Shown here piece after piece: positions 33,277 through 41,883 of a stretch of 64,000 bases of DNA (position 1 is its first letter; every line of letters starts with the position of its first letter). The stretch spans positions 388,114-452,113 of the forward strand of contig JAOAPE010000011.1 in assembly GCA_025462725.1 (NCBI GenBank), written 5' to 3'. Origin of the DNA: Terriglobales bacterium. Lineage in GTDB: Bacteria; Acidobacteriota; Terriglobia; Terriglobales; Acidobacteriaceae. A model generated the notes under the pieces. It worked only from the letters and a program-made list of their open reading frames with translations. It made no database searches and was not told where the DNA came from. A program made the position numbers and the translations under genes.

Positions 33277-33528
33277 ATGGATTGGAATCGGAACAAGAGC
33301 AAGTGCTCAGTCTGCCGCACTCCTGTGCGCGACGGCATGCCTGTAAGCTCCGTGGATGCCGATGGCGTTAAGCACGATTTCAATCGCCTCTGCCGGCGCT
33401 GCCTGGAAGCAGAAAAAGTTTTTGCTCGTAAAGTTTTTTTCTACGTGGATGCGAAGAAAGAAGAGTTCATCAATGATGGGGAAATGGTTCCACGCCCCGC
33501 GCCCGTGAAACTGCCCCGGGCAGCCTAG
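33277..33528 (+). CDS. Small protein with two Cys pairs (83 aa)
   Basis: CSVC and CRRC pairs, about 28 residues apart, suggest a zinc-binding fold. The rest is charged and soluble, ending in a Pro-rich tail. ATG 33277 is chosen; ATG 33199 would add 26 residues. Neither has a strong ribosome site. It converges with the TPR-GAF gene with stop codons overlapping in CTAG. The function is unknown; it resembles small acidobacterial hypothetical zinc proteins. Confidence 0.55.
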   Translation: MDWNRNKSKCSVCRTPVRDGMPVSSVDADGVKHDFNRLCRRCLEAEKVFARKVFFYVDAKKEEFINDGEMVPRPAPVKLPRAA

Positions 33529-36143
33529 GCGACTGCCGCAGTCTGGAACTGTGGTGCAAGTGATTTCGCTGAATCCGGACCTTCAGCCTGCGCCGCCTGC
33601 AACGCTCCCTCTACCCGGTTAATCACTTCAGTGACGATATCTATGGGTTCGTACTGCTGTTGAAGAACAGCTTCGGCAATTCCCACGGCTATGGTCGGCG
33701 TCCTGTCTGTGCCCGGAATCTTTATTGAGTGCAGTGCTTTCCGCATCTTGTCCACAACGAAGAAAGCATTTTTGTCCGTGGTGTCAGGCAGGATGAGCGC
33801 GATGGTGGTCAGTTCATATCGCACGGCAACGTCATTCTGACGAACTTGCGAACATATCGATTGCCCCAGTTGCTGCATCATGTTGTCTACTGCGGGCTCG
33901 CCGATCTCTTTCACCAGCGCTGAAGCTTTTCCGAAATGCAGCAATAACACTGATGCGGTCGTGTTCTGCGCCAGCGCCCGCTTGGCTTCAGAAAGCAGAA
34001 CGTCCAGATAAGAAGAACGCTTCAGCAGTCCGGATTTTTCATCCGTCACTGCGAGGTTCTTCATCAAGCTGCGCAGCTTCGCATTATTGACTGCCAGCAC
34101 CATCTGGTCGGCGATAGTCTTCAGCACGACTGCATCGGTCTGCCGCCATGCGCGTTGCTGATCACACTGCTCCAGCATCAGGATGCCCGTATGTTCATCC
34201 GTGGCGGTGTCGAGCAGCGGCACCGCCAGAACTGATTTGATCCCCAATGCTTGAATCGAGGCCTGCACCGATGCCAACTCCGGGACTCCTGCGGCGTTAT
34301 CAATTGATACCATTCCACTCTGCATGGCCAATGCTTGAACCGCCGCCAGCAATTTCACAATATGCTGAACGTCCGATTGCTTGATTCCCGGTGAGCAATA
34401 TTCCAGCGCCGCGGAAGGCTGCTTGCCCGGCTGGCAAAGTCCAGCGATGCACCGGCTCGCGTTGAAGTGTCTGCCGACGTCGTTCACTGCGGTGAAAAGA
34501 ACACCCTTTACCGTGGATTGCCGATAGATGTTCCGCGTAATTTCCGTGACCCGGCTGAAGTTGTCCACGGCGTTTTCGTCGTGCGACATCGACGGCATCT
34601 GCTGCACGTATCCCGGCGCAGCCTTCTGTTGTCCACCACCGCCGTAACTGGGTGCCTGCCCAAAAGGAGAAAGCGGGATTGCTCCCGGTTGGGTCGGCGC
34701 TGCTTGTGGCCCCCCTGCCGCTGCTGGTGCAGGAGTGTCATACTTCGGAACGTATCCTGCATTCATGTACAGCGTGCGTAGTTTTTCGTTCTTGTCTTCT
34801 TCGCGCGGAAACAACTTGTTGATGCGCTCCAGCCGCTCTACGGCCTTCGAGCGCATTGAATACTGGATGAAGATTTCCGCCTGCAGCATGAAGTCCTCGA
34901 GCACCGTCGGTTCTTTCTCGAATTCCTCCGGCTTTCCGCCTTCAGTCTCTTCCGTGCCGCCAACGATCTGAAAGCGGTTCGAAATGTTCGTGAAGCGCGT
35001 CTGGTCGATCTTCCCGCGCAACATCTCCAGGCGTTTCTGGTTACCAGCTTGGTAAGGATCAACTTCCACGGCGCTATCGAGCGAGTCAGCGGCCTTCAAG
35101 AAATTTCCCGCAGCGAAATACAACGAGAACAATGCGATCAGTGTTTCGCAGTAGTCCTGCTCGCGGTTCGCGGAGTTGTAGACTCCGACCAAGTACTCCA
35201 TGAACTCGATGCCGGGAGGATGTTTGCTGGTGATCTCCTTCAACAGACTGACGAACTCGCGTGTCTTGCTTTGCTTGCCCATCGCCTGTTCCAGTTTCTG
35301 TGCGACAGCCAGCGCCCGTGCATGGTTCTCCGCGGTGATCAATGAGGTGATCAGTAGCGCAATCTCGTCAATTTGCTTGGGATCTTTTTCAAACAACTCC
35401 CAAATCAGCGGCTCAGCTTCTTCCGCCCGGTTCGCGCCCAGCAGCGCGCGCGCATAAGTCTCTCGGAAATCTGGCCCGTTCCCGGAGAATGGGGCCAACA
35501 CTTCGATGGCGCGGGTTACCTCTGCCTTCTGCACCAGCGCGCGACCGTAGGCCAGCGCCAGGAATGCATTCGAGGCATCGAGCGCATGTCCTTTTTCGAG
35601 CCATGTGACCGAATCGGAAGGCTCCATCTCCGCCAATTGCAGGCATGAGATTGCTGCGGCTTTACTGTCGCCGAGCGCAGTTCCCAACTCTGCCATGCGC
35701 TTGTGATTAGCCAGCGAAGGATCCAGAGCCACGATTCTCTTCAGCGCAGTCAACGCATCGGCATGGCGATCGGCTGCTTGGAAAGAATTCAGCGCGAACT
35801 CGAATCCCTCGAGCGATTGCTTCTTATCTGACTTTTCAATGAATTGTGAAAACCGGAAAGTCTGGTCAACAGTCGGAGTCCCCAACTTCGCGAGTTTCTT
35901 GTAATTGACGACGGCTTTCGGTTGGTCGTTGATCTCCGCCTGATGATCGAACAGCGCACTCAGCAGAGTGCAGGCTTCGCTGTTGCGTCCCAGGGCGACG
36001 GAAATATCCGCGGCAGATTGTCGTACTTTGTCGTTGGCAGGGTCCTCCTCCAGGATTTCCAGATACTCTTCCAGAGCGTCTTCCTGCTTGCCCTTTTGAA
36101 GGTATTTTTCCGCTTTTTCCAGACGCTTCTGAATGTCAGCCAT
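33525..36143 (-). CDS. TPR-GAF protein with degenerate GGDEF-like end (872 aa)
   Basis: The N-terminal 480 residues are tetratricopeptide-like helical repeats. A Gly/Pro/Gln-rich linker (about 485-530) follows. Residues 545-690 form a GAF domain. The C-terminal 170 residues have the layout of a GGDEF domain (SGLLKRSSYLD at the start), but where GG(D/E)EF should stand it reads RYELTTIALILP. It is therefore probably not an active diguanylate cyclase; it may bind c-di-GMP or serve as scaffold. No signal peptide. It is a single-gene unit. Confidence 0.75.
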   Translation of the reverse strand: MADIQKRLEKAEKYLQKGKQEDALEEYLEILEEDPANDKVRQSAADISVALGRNSEACTLLSALFDHQAEINDQPKAVVNYKKLAKLGTPTVDQTFRFSQFIEKSDKKQSLEGFEFALNSFQAADRHADALTALKRIVALDPSLANHKRMAELGTALGDSKAAAISCLQLAEMEPSDSVTWLEKGHALDASNAFLALAYGRALVQKAEVTRAIEVLAPFSGNGPDFRETYARALLGANRAEEAEPLIWELFEKDPKQIDEIALLITSLITAENHARALAVAQKLEQAMGKQSKTREFVSLLKEITSKHPPGIEFMEYLVGVYNSANREQDYCETLIALFSLYFAAGNFLKAADSLDSAVEVDPYQAGNQKRLEMLRGKIDQTRFTNISNRFQIVGGTEETEGGKPEEFEKEPTVLEDFMLQAEIFIQYSMRSKAVERLERINKLFPREEDKNEKLRTLYMNAGYVPKYDTPAPAAAGGPQAAPTQPGAIPLSPFGQAPSYGGGGQQKAAPGYVQQMPSMSHDENAVDNFSRVTEITRNIYRQSTVKGVLFTAVNDVGRHFNASRCIAGLCQPGKQPSAALEYCSPGIKQSDVQHIVKLLAAVQALAMQSGMVSIDNAAGVPELASVQASIQALGIKSVLAVPLLDTATDEHTGILMLEQCDQQRAWRQTDAVVLKTIADQMVLAVNNAKLRSLMKNLAVTDEKSGLLKRSSYLDVLLSEAKRALAQNTTASVLLLHFGKASALVKEIGEPAVDNMMQQLGQSICSQVRQNDVAVRYELTTIALILPDTTDKNAFFVVDKMRKALHSIKIPGTDRTPTIAVGIAEAVLQQQYEPIDIVTEVINRVEGALQAAQAEGPDSAKSLAPQFQTAAVA

Positions 36144-36279
36144 GGGGGTCCCGTGGAGGAGTTTTAGGTGAGTGCGTATTGTATGCGGAACCTGCCGCGT
36201 ACAGCAATTAGGGAATCGCCTTGGTTTGCAGGCCCGCGTCTCTGTGGTGAAAACCGCCTGAAACTCTTACAATCTCCCC

Positions 36280-37461
36280 ATGAGTACCGCCGACACCCTC
36301 GTCAGCGCCGAAGCCGAACTGCTCGCCTTCCGCAAAGAGTTTCCTATCCTCGACCACACCACTTATCTCATCAGCAACTCGCTGGGAGCCATGCCCCGCG
36401 GTGTCTATGACGCAACGCAGGATTACTGCGACATCTGGGCCTCGCGCGGTGTTCGCGCTTGGGAAGAGAAGTGGTGGATGCTCGCGCGCGAAGTGGGCGA
36501 CGAGATCGGCATTTTGATGAACGCCGCTCCGGGCACGGTCTCTTGCCATCAGAACGTTACCCAATGTCAGGCGATCGTTGCCTCGTGTCTTGATTTTTCC
36601 GGCAAGCGCAACAAAGTCGTTTATAGCGACATGAATTTCCCTTCCGTCATGTATTTCTGGGAATCGCAGCGTGCCTATGGCGCTCGCGTGCACATGGTAA
36701 AAACCGACGACGGCATCACTGTCCCGCTCCAGCGCATGCTTGACGCTATTGATGAAGAGACGCTGATCGTCCCCATGTCGCACGTCGTCTTTCGTAGCTC
36801 ATACATTCAGGATGCGAAAGCCATCATCGACAAAGCGCACAGGGTCGGTGCCATGGTCCTGCTCGACACCTTCCAATCCCTCGGGACCATGACGATCGAC
36901 GCGCAAGCTCTGAATGTGGACTTTGTCACCGGCGGAGTCCTGAAGTGGCTCTGCGGCGGGCCGGGCACGGCATATCTTTATGTGCGTCCTGACCTCGGCA
37001 CCAAATTGCAGCCTAAGTTCACCGGATGGAGCGCGCACGAAAATCCGTTCGCCTTCCAGATCGGTCCCATCACCTTCACTGACGCCCCTTACCGCTTCAT
37101 GAACGGGACGCCCAACGTTCCCGCACTTTACATCGCCCGTCCTGGGCTGAAGATCATCCGCGAAGCCGGTGCAGAGCGCATTCGCGCAAAGTCCATGCGG
37201 CAGACCGCCGAACTCATCCGCCTCGCCGACGAAAAAGGTTGGAAGGTGAACACCCCGCGCGATCCCGCGGTCCGTGGCGGCACTGTCTCCATCGACATGC
37301 CCCACGCAAAGGAAGTCTGCGCCGAACTCCTCAAACGCGACGTCGTCGTGGACTACCGCCCCAAAGCCGGGGTTCGCATGTCGCCACATTTTTACACGCG
37401 TGATGAAGAACTGAAGACGGCGATTGAAACCGTGCAAGACATCCTGGAAGGCATGAAGTAG
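36280..37461 (+). CDS. Kynureninase-like PLP enzyme (393 aa)
   Basis: An aminotransferase class V fold enzyme with a kynureninase-like pattern: YLISNSLGAMP near the start, the PLP lysine Lys222 in GGVLKWLCGGPG, GWSAHENPF, and DYRPKAGVRMSPHFY at the end, matching the DxRxP...R.SP segment of kynureninases. Kynureninase cleaves kynurenine to anthranilate and alanine. The usual aspartate region reads LLDTFQSLG. No other kynurenine-pathway gene is nearby, so a different substrate is quite possible. The gene is alone on its strand. Confidence 0.7.
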   Translation: MSTADTLVSAEAELLAFRKEFPILDHTTYLISNSLGAMPRGVYDATQDYCDIWASRGVRAWEEKWWMLAREVGDEIGILMNAAPGTVSCHQNVTQCQAIVASCLDFSGKRNKVVYSDMNFPSVMYFWESQRAYGARVHMVKTDDGITVPLQRMLDAIDEETLIVPMSHVVFRSSYIQDAKAIIDKAHRVGAMVLLDTFQSLGTMTIDAQALNVDFVTGGVLKWLCGGPGTAYLYVRPDLGTKLQPKFTGWSAHENPFAFQIGPITFTDAPYRFMNGTPNVPALYIARPGLKIIREAGAERIRAKSMRQTAELIRLADEKGWKVNTPRDPAVRGGTVSIDMPHAKEVCAELLKRDVVVDYRPKAGVRMSPHFYTRDEELKTAIETVQDILEGMK

Positions 37462-37570
37462 AGCAACAAGGCAATTGTCATTCAGCGCGGCTTAATTTTC
37501 AGATTGCAAATCACCAGTGAAAAAGGGCTTCAGCCCTTTGGCCAAAGCCCCAGCATAGGAAACTCCAAAC

Positions 37571-38074
37571 CTACTTCATCTTCGTCGCCGTTACTTCCAA
37601 CTGCACTGTTCGCGGACTTCCAACATCATCAATGCTCGCCACCACCAATGGCTTTCCCGGAATCAGAAGTGCATACGCATCCTGTCTGAAGGTGCGTACA
37701 ACAGGCGTACTGAGATGCGTGTCCGGCCCGGCGTCCGGCGCCACCAGACTGCTCATTTCAAAGAGTACGCTGAGTAAGGCGGTTCCGTTTCGTTCTGTGA
37801 ACTTGGAAGTAATAAACAAGCCAACATCCATATATTGGAATCCTTCTTTGGCCTGCACCGGAATTCTATTGCCCGTGCGAACCTCTCCGCGAGTGTCTTC
37901 CTTGAGCATCATCGAGTAATTCCTCACGTTGGTTCGTTTCGCATTCTGGAGTTCATAGGCTGTGAACTCAAACTTGTATACAGCCGGCTCCTGCGGCTTC
38001 GTCGCGTTATTCTCTTGCGCAAAACACGCGGCAGCCCAACTCATCATCAATAAAACTACCAATAACCGTTTCAT
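37571..38074 (-). CDS. Exported hypothetical protein (167 aa)
   Basis: A signal peptide (MKRLLVVLLMMSWAAACFA) leads to a beta-rich domain of 145 residues with no known motif (KFEFTAYEL, GNRIPVQ, GPDTHLSTPVV). A Cys near the signal end is not followed by a typical lipobox. It is the third gene of an operon headed by an ECF sigma factor and a membrane anti-sigma protein, so it is likely a regulated envelope protein or part of the signalling. ATG 38074 is the natural start. Confidence 0.65.
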   Translation of the reverse strand: MKRLLVVLLMMSWAAACFAQENNATKPQEPAVYKFEFTAYELQNAKRTNVRNYSMMLKEDTRGEVRTGNRIPVQAKEGFQYMDVGLFITSKFTERNGTALLSVLFEMSSLVAPDAGPDTHLSTPVVRTFRQDAYALLIPGKPLVVASIDDVGSPRTVQLEVTATKMK

Positions 38075-38093
38075 GATTTCCTTTCATTCCTCT

Positions 38094-38684
38094 TCACCGC
38101 AGATTTGTATTTCGATCCGTGTCCCGCACCGCTCCTGGCACTGCTTGGTTCATTTCCAATTCAACTTTCGGCTCATCCGGCTTACTGTTCTTCACAATCT
38201 CCTCACGAGGAGTCCTTCGCAGATATGCGAACAGCAATCGTTCCTGCTCTGACAACGGCGCTGCTGCCGGAAACGTCTGCTGCTTCGCAACTGTGCTTCG
38301 TTTTTGGCTTTCGTGTGGTGGAGTCGCCTTCGGCTTTGTGCGCTGGGCTTGCTCCAGCGATCTGTCATGCGCTAGTGCAATTGGATTTTTTGCAATCGTG
38401 ATTCCAGGAAGTGAGTCCTTCTTCACCTCCGGTGTCTTCGTCACGATCATCTGTGGAGCCGTCATCTCCCTCGCCACAAACATCGCCACAATCAGCACAC
38501 ACGCCGCTGCAAATGCGGCAGTCCATTTCCAACCCCGCCATTTCCCTTGCTCGCGCCCGGCCAGCCCCGCAACAATCCTGTGCTCCAACCCCGCCCGAGG
38601 CTCAACATTTGAGTACTCGGCCAATGCGCCATCGAGAAGGTCGTCCAGCATTTTTTGTTTTCTGTCGTTATTCATGTCTTGCAT
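38094..38684 (-). CDS. Membrane anti-sigma factor-like protein (196 aa)
   Basis: A cytoplasmic N-terminal part (residues 1-55, DLLDGALAEYS, GLEHRIVAGLA), one membrane span (about 56-75, WTAAFAAACVLIVAMFVA) and a basic periplasmic part. This is the layout of anti-sigma factors that hold an ECF sigma at the membrane. The start overlaps the sigma gene's end by 17 bases and has GGAGG at good spacing, indicating coupling. The zinc motif HxxxCxxC is absent, so it is a non-ZAS type. Confidence 0.7.
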   Translation of the reverse strand: MQDMNNDRKQKMLDDLLDGALAEYSNVEPRAGLEHRIVAGLAGREQGKWRGWKWTAAFAAACVLIVAMFVAREMTAPQMIVTKTPEVKKDSLPGITIAKNPIALAHDRSLEQAQRTKPKATPPHESQKRSTVAKQQTFPAAAPLSEQERLLFAYLRRTPREEIVKNSKPDEPKVELEMNQAVPGAVRDTDRNTNLR

Positions 38685-39254
38685 GCTGTCCCTCCACCGC
38701 CGCCGACAGCTTCTGTTTCAGCAGATTCCGTGCGCGCATCAACCGCGTTCGGACTGAACCTTCAGGGATTCCCAGCACATCTGCGATTTCCGCTGAGTTC
38801 AATTCCTGTACCGTCGAAAGCACTACCGTTTCGCGCAAGTCCGAAGGCAGCGTTGCGATCATCTTCTCCAGCAGCGTCTTCATCTGCTCGCTCGCAGCAA
38901 CCTGCTCCGCACCCGGCCCAGTCGAAGCCAACTCTTCAAGCACCGCCGGATCAAGCTCGCTCGCCACCGGCCTCCGCGCCGACACCTTATCCAAACTTAC
39001 GCGCCAGGTGATCTTCGCCAGCCAGACTTGTCCACAACTCCCGCAAGCTTGCCTTTGTACTTCAGCACGCGGACAAAAACTTCCTGCGCCGCATCTTCCG
39101 CATCCGAGTGGTTCCGCAGCATCGAGTAGGCGATGCGGAAGACGAAGCGCGAATACTCACGCACCATCTCTTCCACTGCGACATCAATCTCAATGAGTTT
39201 GTCGTCGCCTCTGGCCATGATCACTGCATCATCCAAGATCGCCTGCCCCAGCAT
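38668..39254 (-). pseudogene. ECF sigma factor, frameshifted
   Basis: Region 2 lies in one frame (39254 to about 39018, REYSRFVFRIAYSMLRNHSDAEDAAQEVF). Region 4 lies in another (38668 to about 39020, ETVVLSTVQELNSAEIADVLGI and GSVRTRLMRARNLL). The second frame upstream of its ATG reads LAKITWRVSLDKVSARR, the expected linker. The junction falls at two tandem CTGG copies (39018-39025); one more copy would restore the frame. It heads an operon with anti-sigma and exported protein genes. A sequencing error or a real slippage mutation are both possible. Confidence 0.75.
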
Positions 39255-39342
39255 TGCTCACACTCAACATGTAAGACCGGGAGCGCGCAAGAAGTGTTCT
39301 GTTTTTTTTGGAGAAGAATTCAAGGAAGGAAATATATACTCC

Positions 39343-39379
39343 GTCATCCTGAGCGAAGCGTAGCGGAGTCAAAGGATCT
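39343..39379. repeat. Intergenic repeat of the CCTGAGCGAAGCG type
   Basis: The stretch starting GTCATCCTGAGCGAAGCG and ending AAAGGATCT matches a short repeat I know from intergenic regions of acidobacterial and some other genomes. It has an internal GCGAAGCG / CGTAGCGG symmetry. No function is known; it may be an RNA-level hairpin remnant. Confidence 0.45.
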
Positions 39380-39432
39380 ATGTATTTGATTCTCTGGCTA
39401 AAAGCGATGAGGTAACTACTAACCGTTGCCTT

Positions 39433-39750
39433 TCACCGGCCAAACCTTTGAACGATCCACCCGATCACCGTTCCGCCAACGCTCCCGAAGATCATGATGG
39501 GGGCATAAGCTTTGGTGATGATTGCGTCTGGCAGACTCAGCAGAACGCCGATTACTAGTCCCATTAGCCATCCCGGCCAGGGCAGATTCGACGCGCCGAT
39601 CAAGAACCCGATTGCGAACCGGTTGATGAACGCTCCGGTCAACGCAGCCGGCTTGTCAGGGAAGGGCAATGGCAGCATGGCGCCGGCAGACAGCGTTCCG
39701 AAGATTAGTCCGGAGATAACGCCCAACATGATTCGTGACATGCGGCGCAT
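39433..39750 (-). CDS. Small integral membrane protein (105 aa)
   Basis: About three membrane-spanning segments rich in Gly, Ile and Leu (LGVISGLIFGTLSAGAML, FAIGFLIGASNL, LMGLVIGVLL, MIFGSVGGTVIGWIV). It has no known motif; glycine-rich helices of this type occur in small membrane proteins of unknown role. ATG 39750 is used; no strong ribosome site is visible. It lies alone between the sigma operon and the VOC gene. Confidence 0.55.
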   Translation of the reverse strand: MRRMSRIMLGVISGLIFGTLSAGAMLPLPFPDKPAALTGAFINRFAIGFLIGASNLPWPGWLMGLVIGVLLSLPDAIITKAYAPIMIFGSVGGTVIGWIVQRFGR

Positions 39751-39782
39751 TATAAGCGCGGCGGATTCACGCGCAACACTTT

Positions 39783-40342
39783 TTACAAGTCCTTCGGACC
39801 GCTGCCCATGTCAGCGACTTTCTCCAAATCCTCTTTGTCATCGATTGCCAGCAACAAATTCCTCAGATCAAGGTGCCGCGTGAACATCGCCAACTTTCCA
39901 TCGGGTGTGCGCGGCCACTCTTCGCGCGGACGGTCCAATACAACTCCACCCCATTCTCATCCGGATCCCGCAGATACAGTGCCTCGCTAACTCCGTGGTC
40001 GGCCGCTCCGTCCAACTGAATGCCCGCTTCGAGCACGCGACGCAACGCATCGGCCAGTTCCTTCCGCGTCGGATAGACGACCGCGAGGTGATACAAGCCC
40101 GTTGACCCTCGCGATGGCGGACTTCCGCCCATACTCTCCCACGTATTCAGCGCGATGTGGTGGTGATATCCGCCTGCGGAGAGGAACGCTGCCTCGTCGC
40201 CCAGCCGTTGCGTCACTTCGAATCGCAGCACATCCCGATAAAACCGCAGCGCCCTCTCAAGGTCTGCAACTTTCAAATGCACGTGTCCTATGCGCACCTG
40301 CGGATGAATCGGCTTCGCGGAAGTGGAACTTGTACCTATCAT
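39783..40342 (-). pseudogene. VOC (catechol dioxygenase-like) enzyme, frameshifted
   Basis: A glyoxalase/dioxygenase-fold protein: VRIGHVHLKVADLERALRFY starts the first VOC half, and DPDENGVELYW the second. The expected family sequence after VELYW (DRPREEWPRTPDGKLAMF and onward to a stop at 39783) is present in the next frame. A single G appears to be missing near 39934-39936. As written, the frame ends at 39863 with an unrelated tail. Metal ligands His and Glu are visible (GHVHL, NGVELYW). Probably a sequencing error or recent inactivation. Confidence 0.7.
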
Positions 40343-40409
40343 TCCGCTACAGATGCAGATGAAGGAACTTACGCTTCAGAGCGCCAGAACCCTCTCCGAA
40401 ACTTAGCTG

Positions 40410-40459
40410 TTGACATTCGCCTTTTCTTCGCTCAGAATGATTTCGCTCTGTAACAGCGA
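40410..40459 (+). promoter_or_regulatory. lexA promoter with palindrome
   Basis: A consensus TTGACA (40410-40415), a 17-base spacer and CAGAAT (40433-40438, four of six) form the promoter. An imperfect palindrome, TCGCT ... AGCGA (40443-40459, with CTGTAACAG inside), lies right after the -10 box, a natural place for LexA autorepression. That this is the LexA operator is inferred from position. Confidence 0.5.
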
Positions 40460-40488
40460 TTTTCCGCGACACCTTTTGATAGGCACTT

Positions 40489-41109
40489 ATGGCACTTACA
40501 AAACGGCAGCGCGAAATCTACGACTTCATCTCGCACTTTGTCACCAAGAATGGCTACTCGCCCTCTTTTGAAGAGATTGGCGATGGCATGGGACTCAGCT
40601 CTCTTGCCACCGTGCACAAGCACCTCACCAATCTCGAGCGCAAGGGCATGCTCAAGCGCGACTATAACCGCAGCCGCTCCATTGATGTGATCGCTCCGCG
40701 TGGCCGCATGAAACAGGAGATGGCGCTCAATACCGCCGGCGTTCTCCCGTTACTTGGACGCATCGCTGCCGGACGCCCCATCGAAGCTCTCGAAAATCCA
40801 GCGACCATTTCGCTGAATGACGTGACTCGCTCCAAAGAAGTGTTTGTGCTCCAAGTTACCGGAGACTCCATGCAGGACGAGCACATCGTCGACGGCGACT
40901 ATGTGATGGTCGAACGCATGCGCACCGCCAACAACGGCGAAATCGTGGTCGCGCTTGTCGATGGGACAGATGCCACACTGAAACGCATGTATCGCGAGGG
41001 CGATCGCATCCGCCTTCAGCCATCCAACGCCACCATGAAACCGATCATGGTTCCCGCTGCCGCCGTCCAGATCCAAGGCCGCGTCATTGGCGTGCTGAGA
41101 AAGTACTGA
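40489..41109 (+). CDS. lexA: SOS repressor LexA (206 aa)
   Basis: The N-terminal winged helix (TKRQREIYDFISHF, FEEIGDGMGLSSLATVHKHL) binds SOS operators, and the C-terminal S24 peptidase-like domain carries the catalytic Ser127 (GDSMQDEHI) and Lys165 (ATLKRMY). The autocleavage bond is Ala94-Gly95 (IAAGRP). LexA represses DNA-damage genes until RecA filaments provoke self-cleavage. The length is normal. A promoter with a palindrome precedes the gene and a bidirectional terminator follows it. Damage-induced LexA cleavage could also control the element to the left. Confidence 0.95.
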   Translation: MALTKRQREIYDFISHFVTKNGYSPSFEEIGDGMGLSSLATVHKHLTNLERKGMLKRDYNRSRSIDVIAPRGRMKQEMALNTAGVLPLLGRIAAGRPIEALENPATISLNDVTRSKEVFVLQVTGDSMQDEHIVDGDYVMVERMRTANNGEIVVALVDGTDATLKRMYREGDRIRLQPSNATMKPIMVPAAAVQIQGRVIGVLRKY

Positions 41110-41114
41110 GCAAC

Positions 41115-41144
41115 AAAAAACCCAGCCACTCGGCTGGGTTTTCA
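41115..41144. terminator. Bidirectional terminator between lexA and trx
   Basis: A nine-base stem AACCCAGCC (41119-41127) and GGCTGGGTT (41132-41140) with an actc loop. A run of A on the left and TTTC on the right let it serve both convergent genes. Confidence 0.8.
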
Positions 41145-41163
41145 ATCTCAAATCTAGTACTAC

Positions 41164-41529
41164 TTAAACTTGCTTCGCAGGCTCGCTGACTTCTTTGGAC
41201 ACGTGCTTGTTCAGCGCAGTCTCGATCACTTCCTTGGCCACTAATCCCACAATCTGGTCTTGCACTTTGCCGTCCTTGAACACCAGCAGCGTCGGGATCC
41301 CGCGCACGTTGTAGCGCATCGGAGTGGAGTTGTTCTTGTCCACGTCCATCTTGAATACTTTAACTTTGCCCTTGTAGGCATCCGCAACTTCGTCGAGCAG
41401 CGGAGCGATCATCTTGCATGGTCCGCACCACGCCGCCCAGAAATCCACCAAGACCGGCTGGTCCCATTTCAAAACGTCTTGCTCAAACGTCGCGTCCGTT
41501 ACTTCCATCACTGCCTGACTCGCTGCCAT
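41164..41529 (-). CDS. trxA: Thioredoxin (121 aa)
   Basis: A classical thioredoxin: the active site WCGPC has Cys35 and Cys38, preceded by PVLVDFWAAW, and the cis-proline segment RGIPTLLVF is present. It reduces protein disulfides in the cytoplasm using electrons from thioredoxin reductase. ATG 41529 with GGAGA upstream is preferred over a TTG at 41541. It converges with lexA. Confidence 0.93.
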   Translation of the reverse strand: MAASQAVMEVTDATFEQDVLKWDQPVLVDFWAAWCGPCKMIAPLLDEVADAYKGKVKVFKMDVDKNNSTPMRYNVRGIPTLLVFKDGKVQDQIVGLVAKEVIETALNKHVSKEVSEPAKQV

Positions 41530-41559
41530 TCCCGTCTCCAAAGCTTTGATTTTGAATTC

Positions 41560-41791
41560 CGCCCAACAATCCTAACATCCCATTGGATGCTGTATTCCCG
41601 TGAAAGTCGCAGACAGCCGACCACTCCCAGCAAGTCACACAATCCCCAGTACCTTGGTTACTTGGAGGTTACTTTGGGGATATTGCAACCCTCACCCTGC
41701 CAAGCTAGAGTTTGCGGTGCAGGCAGACCTGGGGGAGGGCTGCCGGGAATTGCGCCCCGCAACCAAACTGGTTCCGGGGCGCTTTCTTTTT
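41560..41791 (+). ncRNA. Candidate structured small RNA with strong terminator
   Basis: No protein gene fits this stretch. It ends in one of the strongest intrinsic terminators of the window: stem 41752-41764 with 41770-41782 (GCGCCCCG / CGGGGCGC plus AACC / GGTT), followed by TTTCTTTTT. Upstream there are further possible hairpins: CCCCAGT...ACTTTGGGG (about 41632-41677) and GCAG...CTGC near 41720-41742. No plus-strand gene upstream needs this terminator, since lexA already has one. No known RNA family is recognised. The left end is not defined. Confidence 0.35.
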
Positions 41792-41883
41792 GTACTTAGG
41801 AATTTGACTGTGGTGCGCAATTCGGCGAATGGATTGGGGGCCGGGTTAAGCTGAGAGCCGACAAGTGGGAGTTGATAGCTGCG

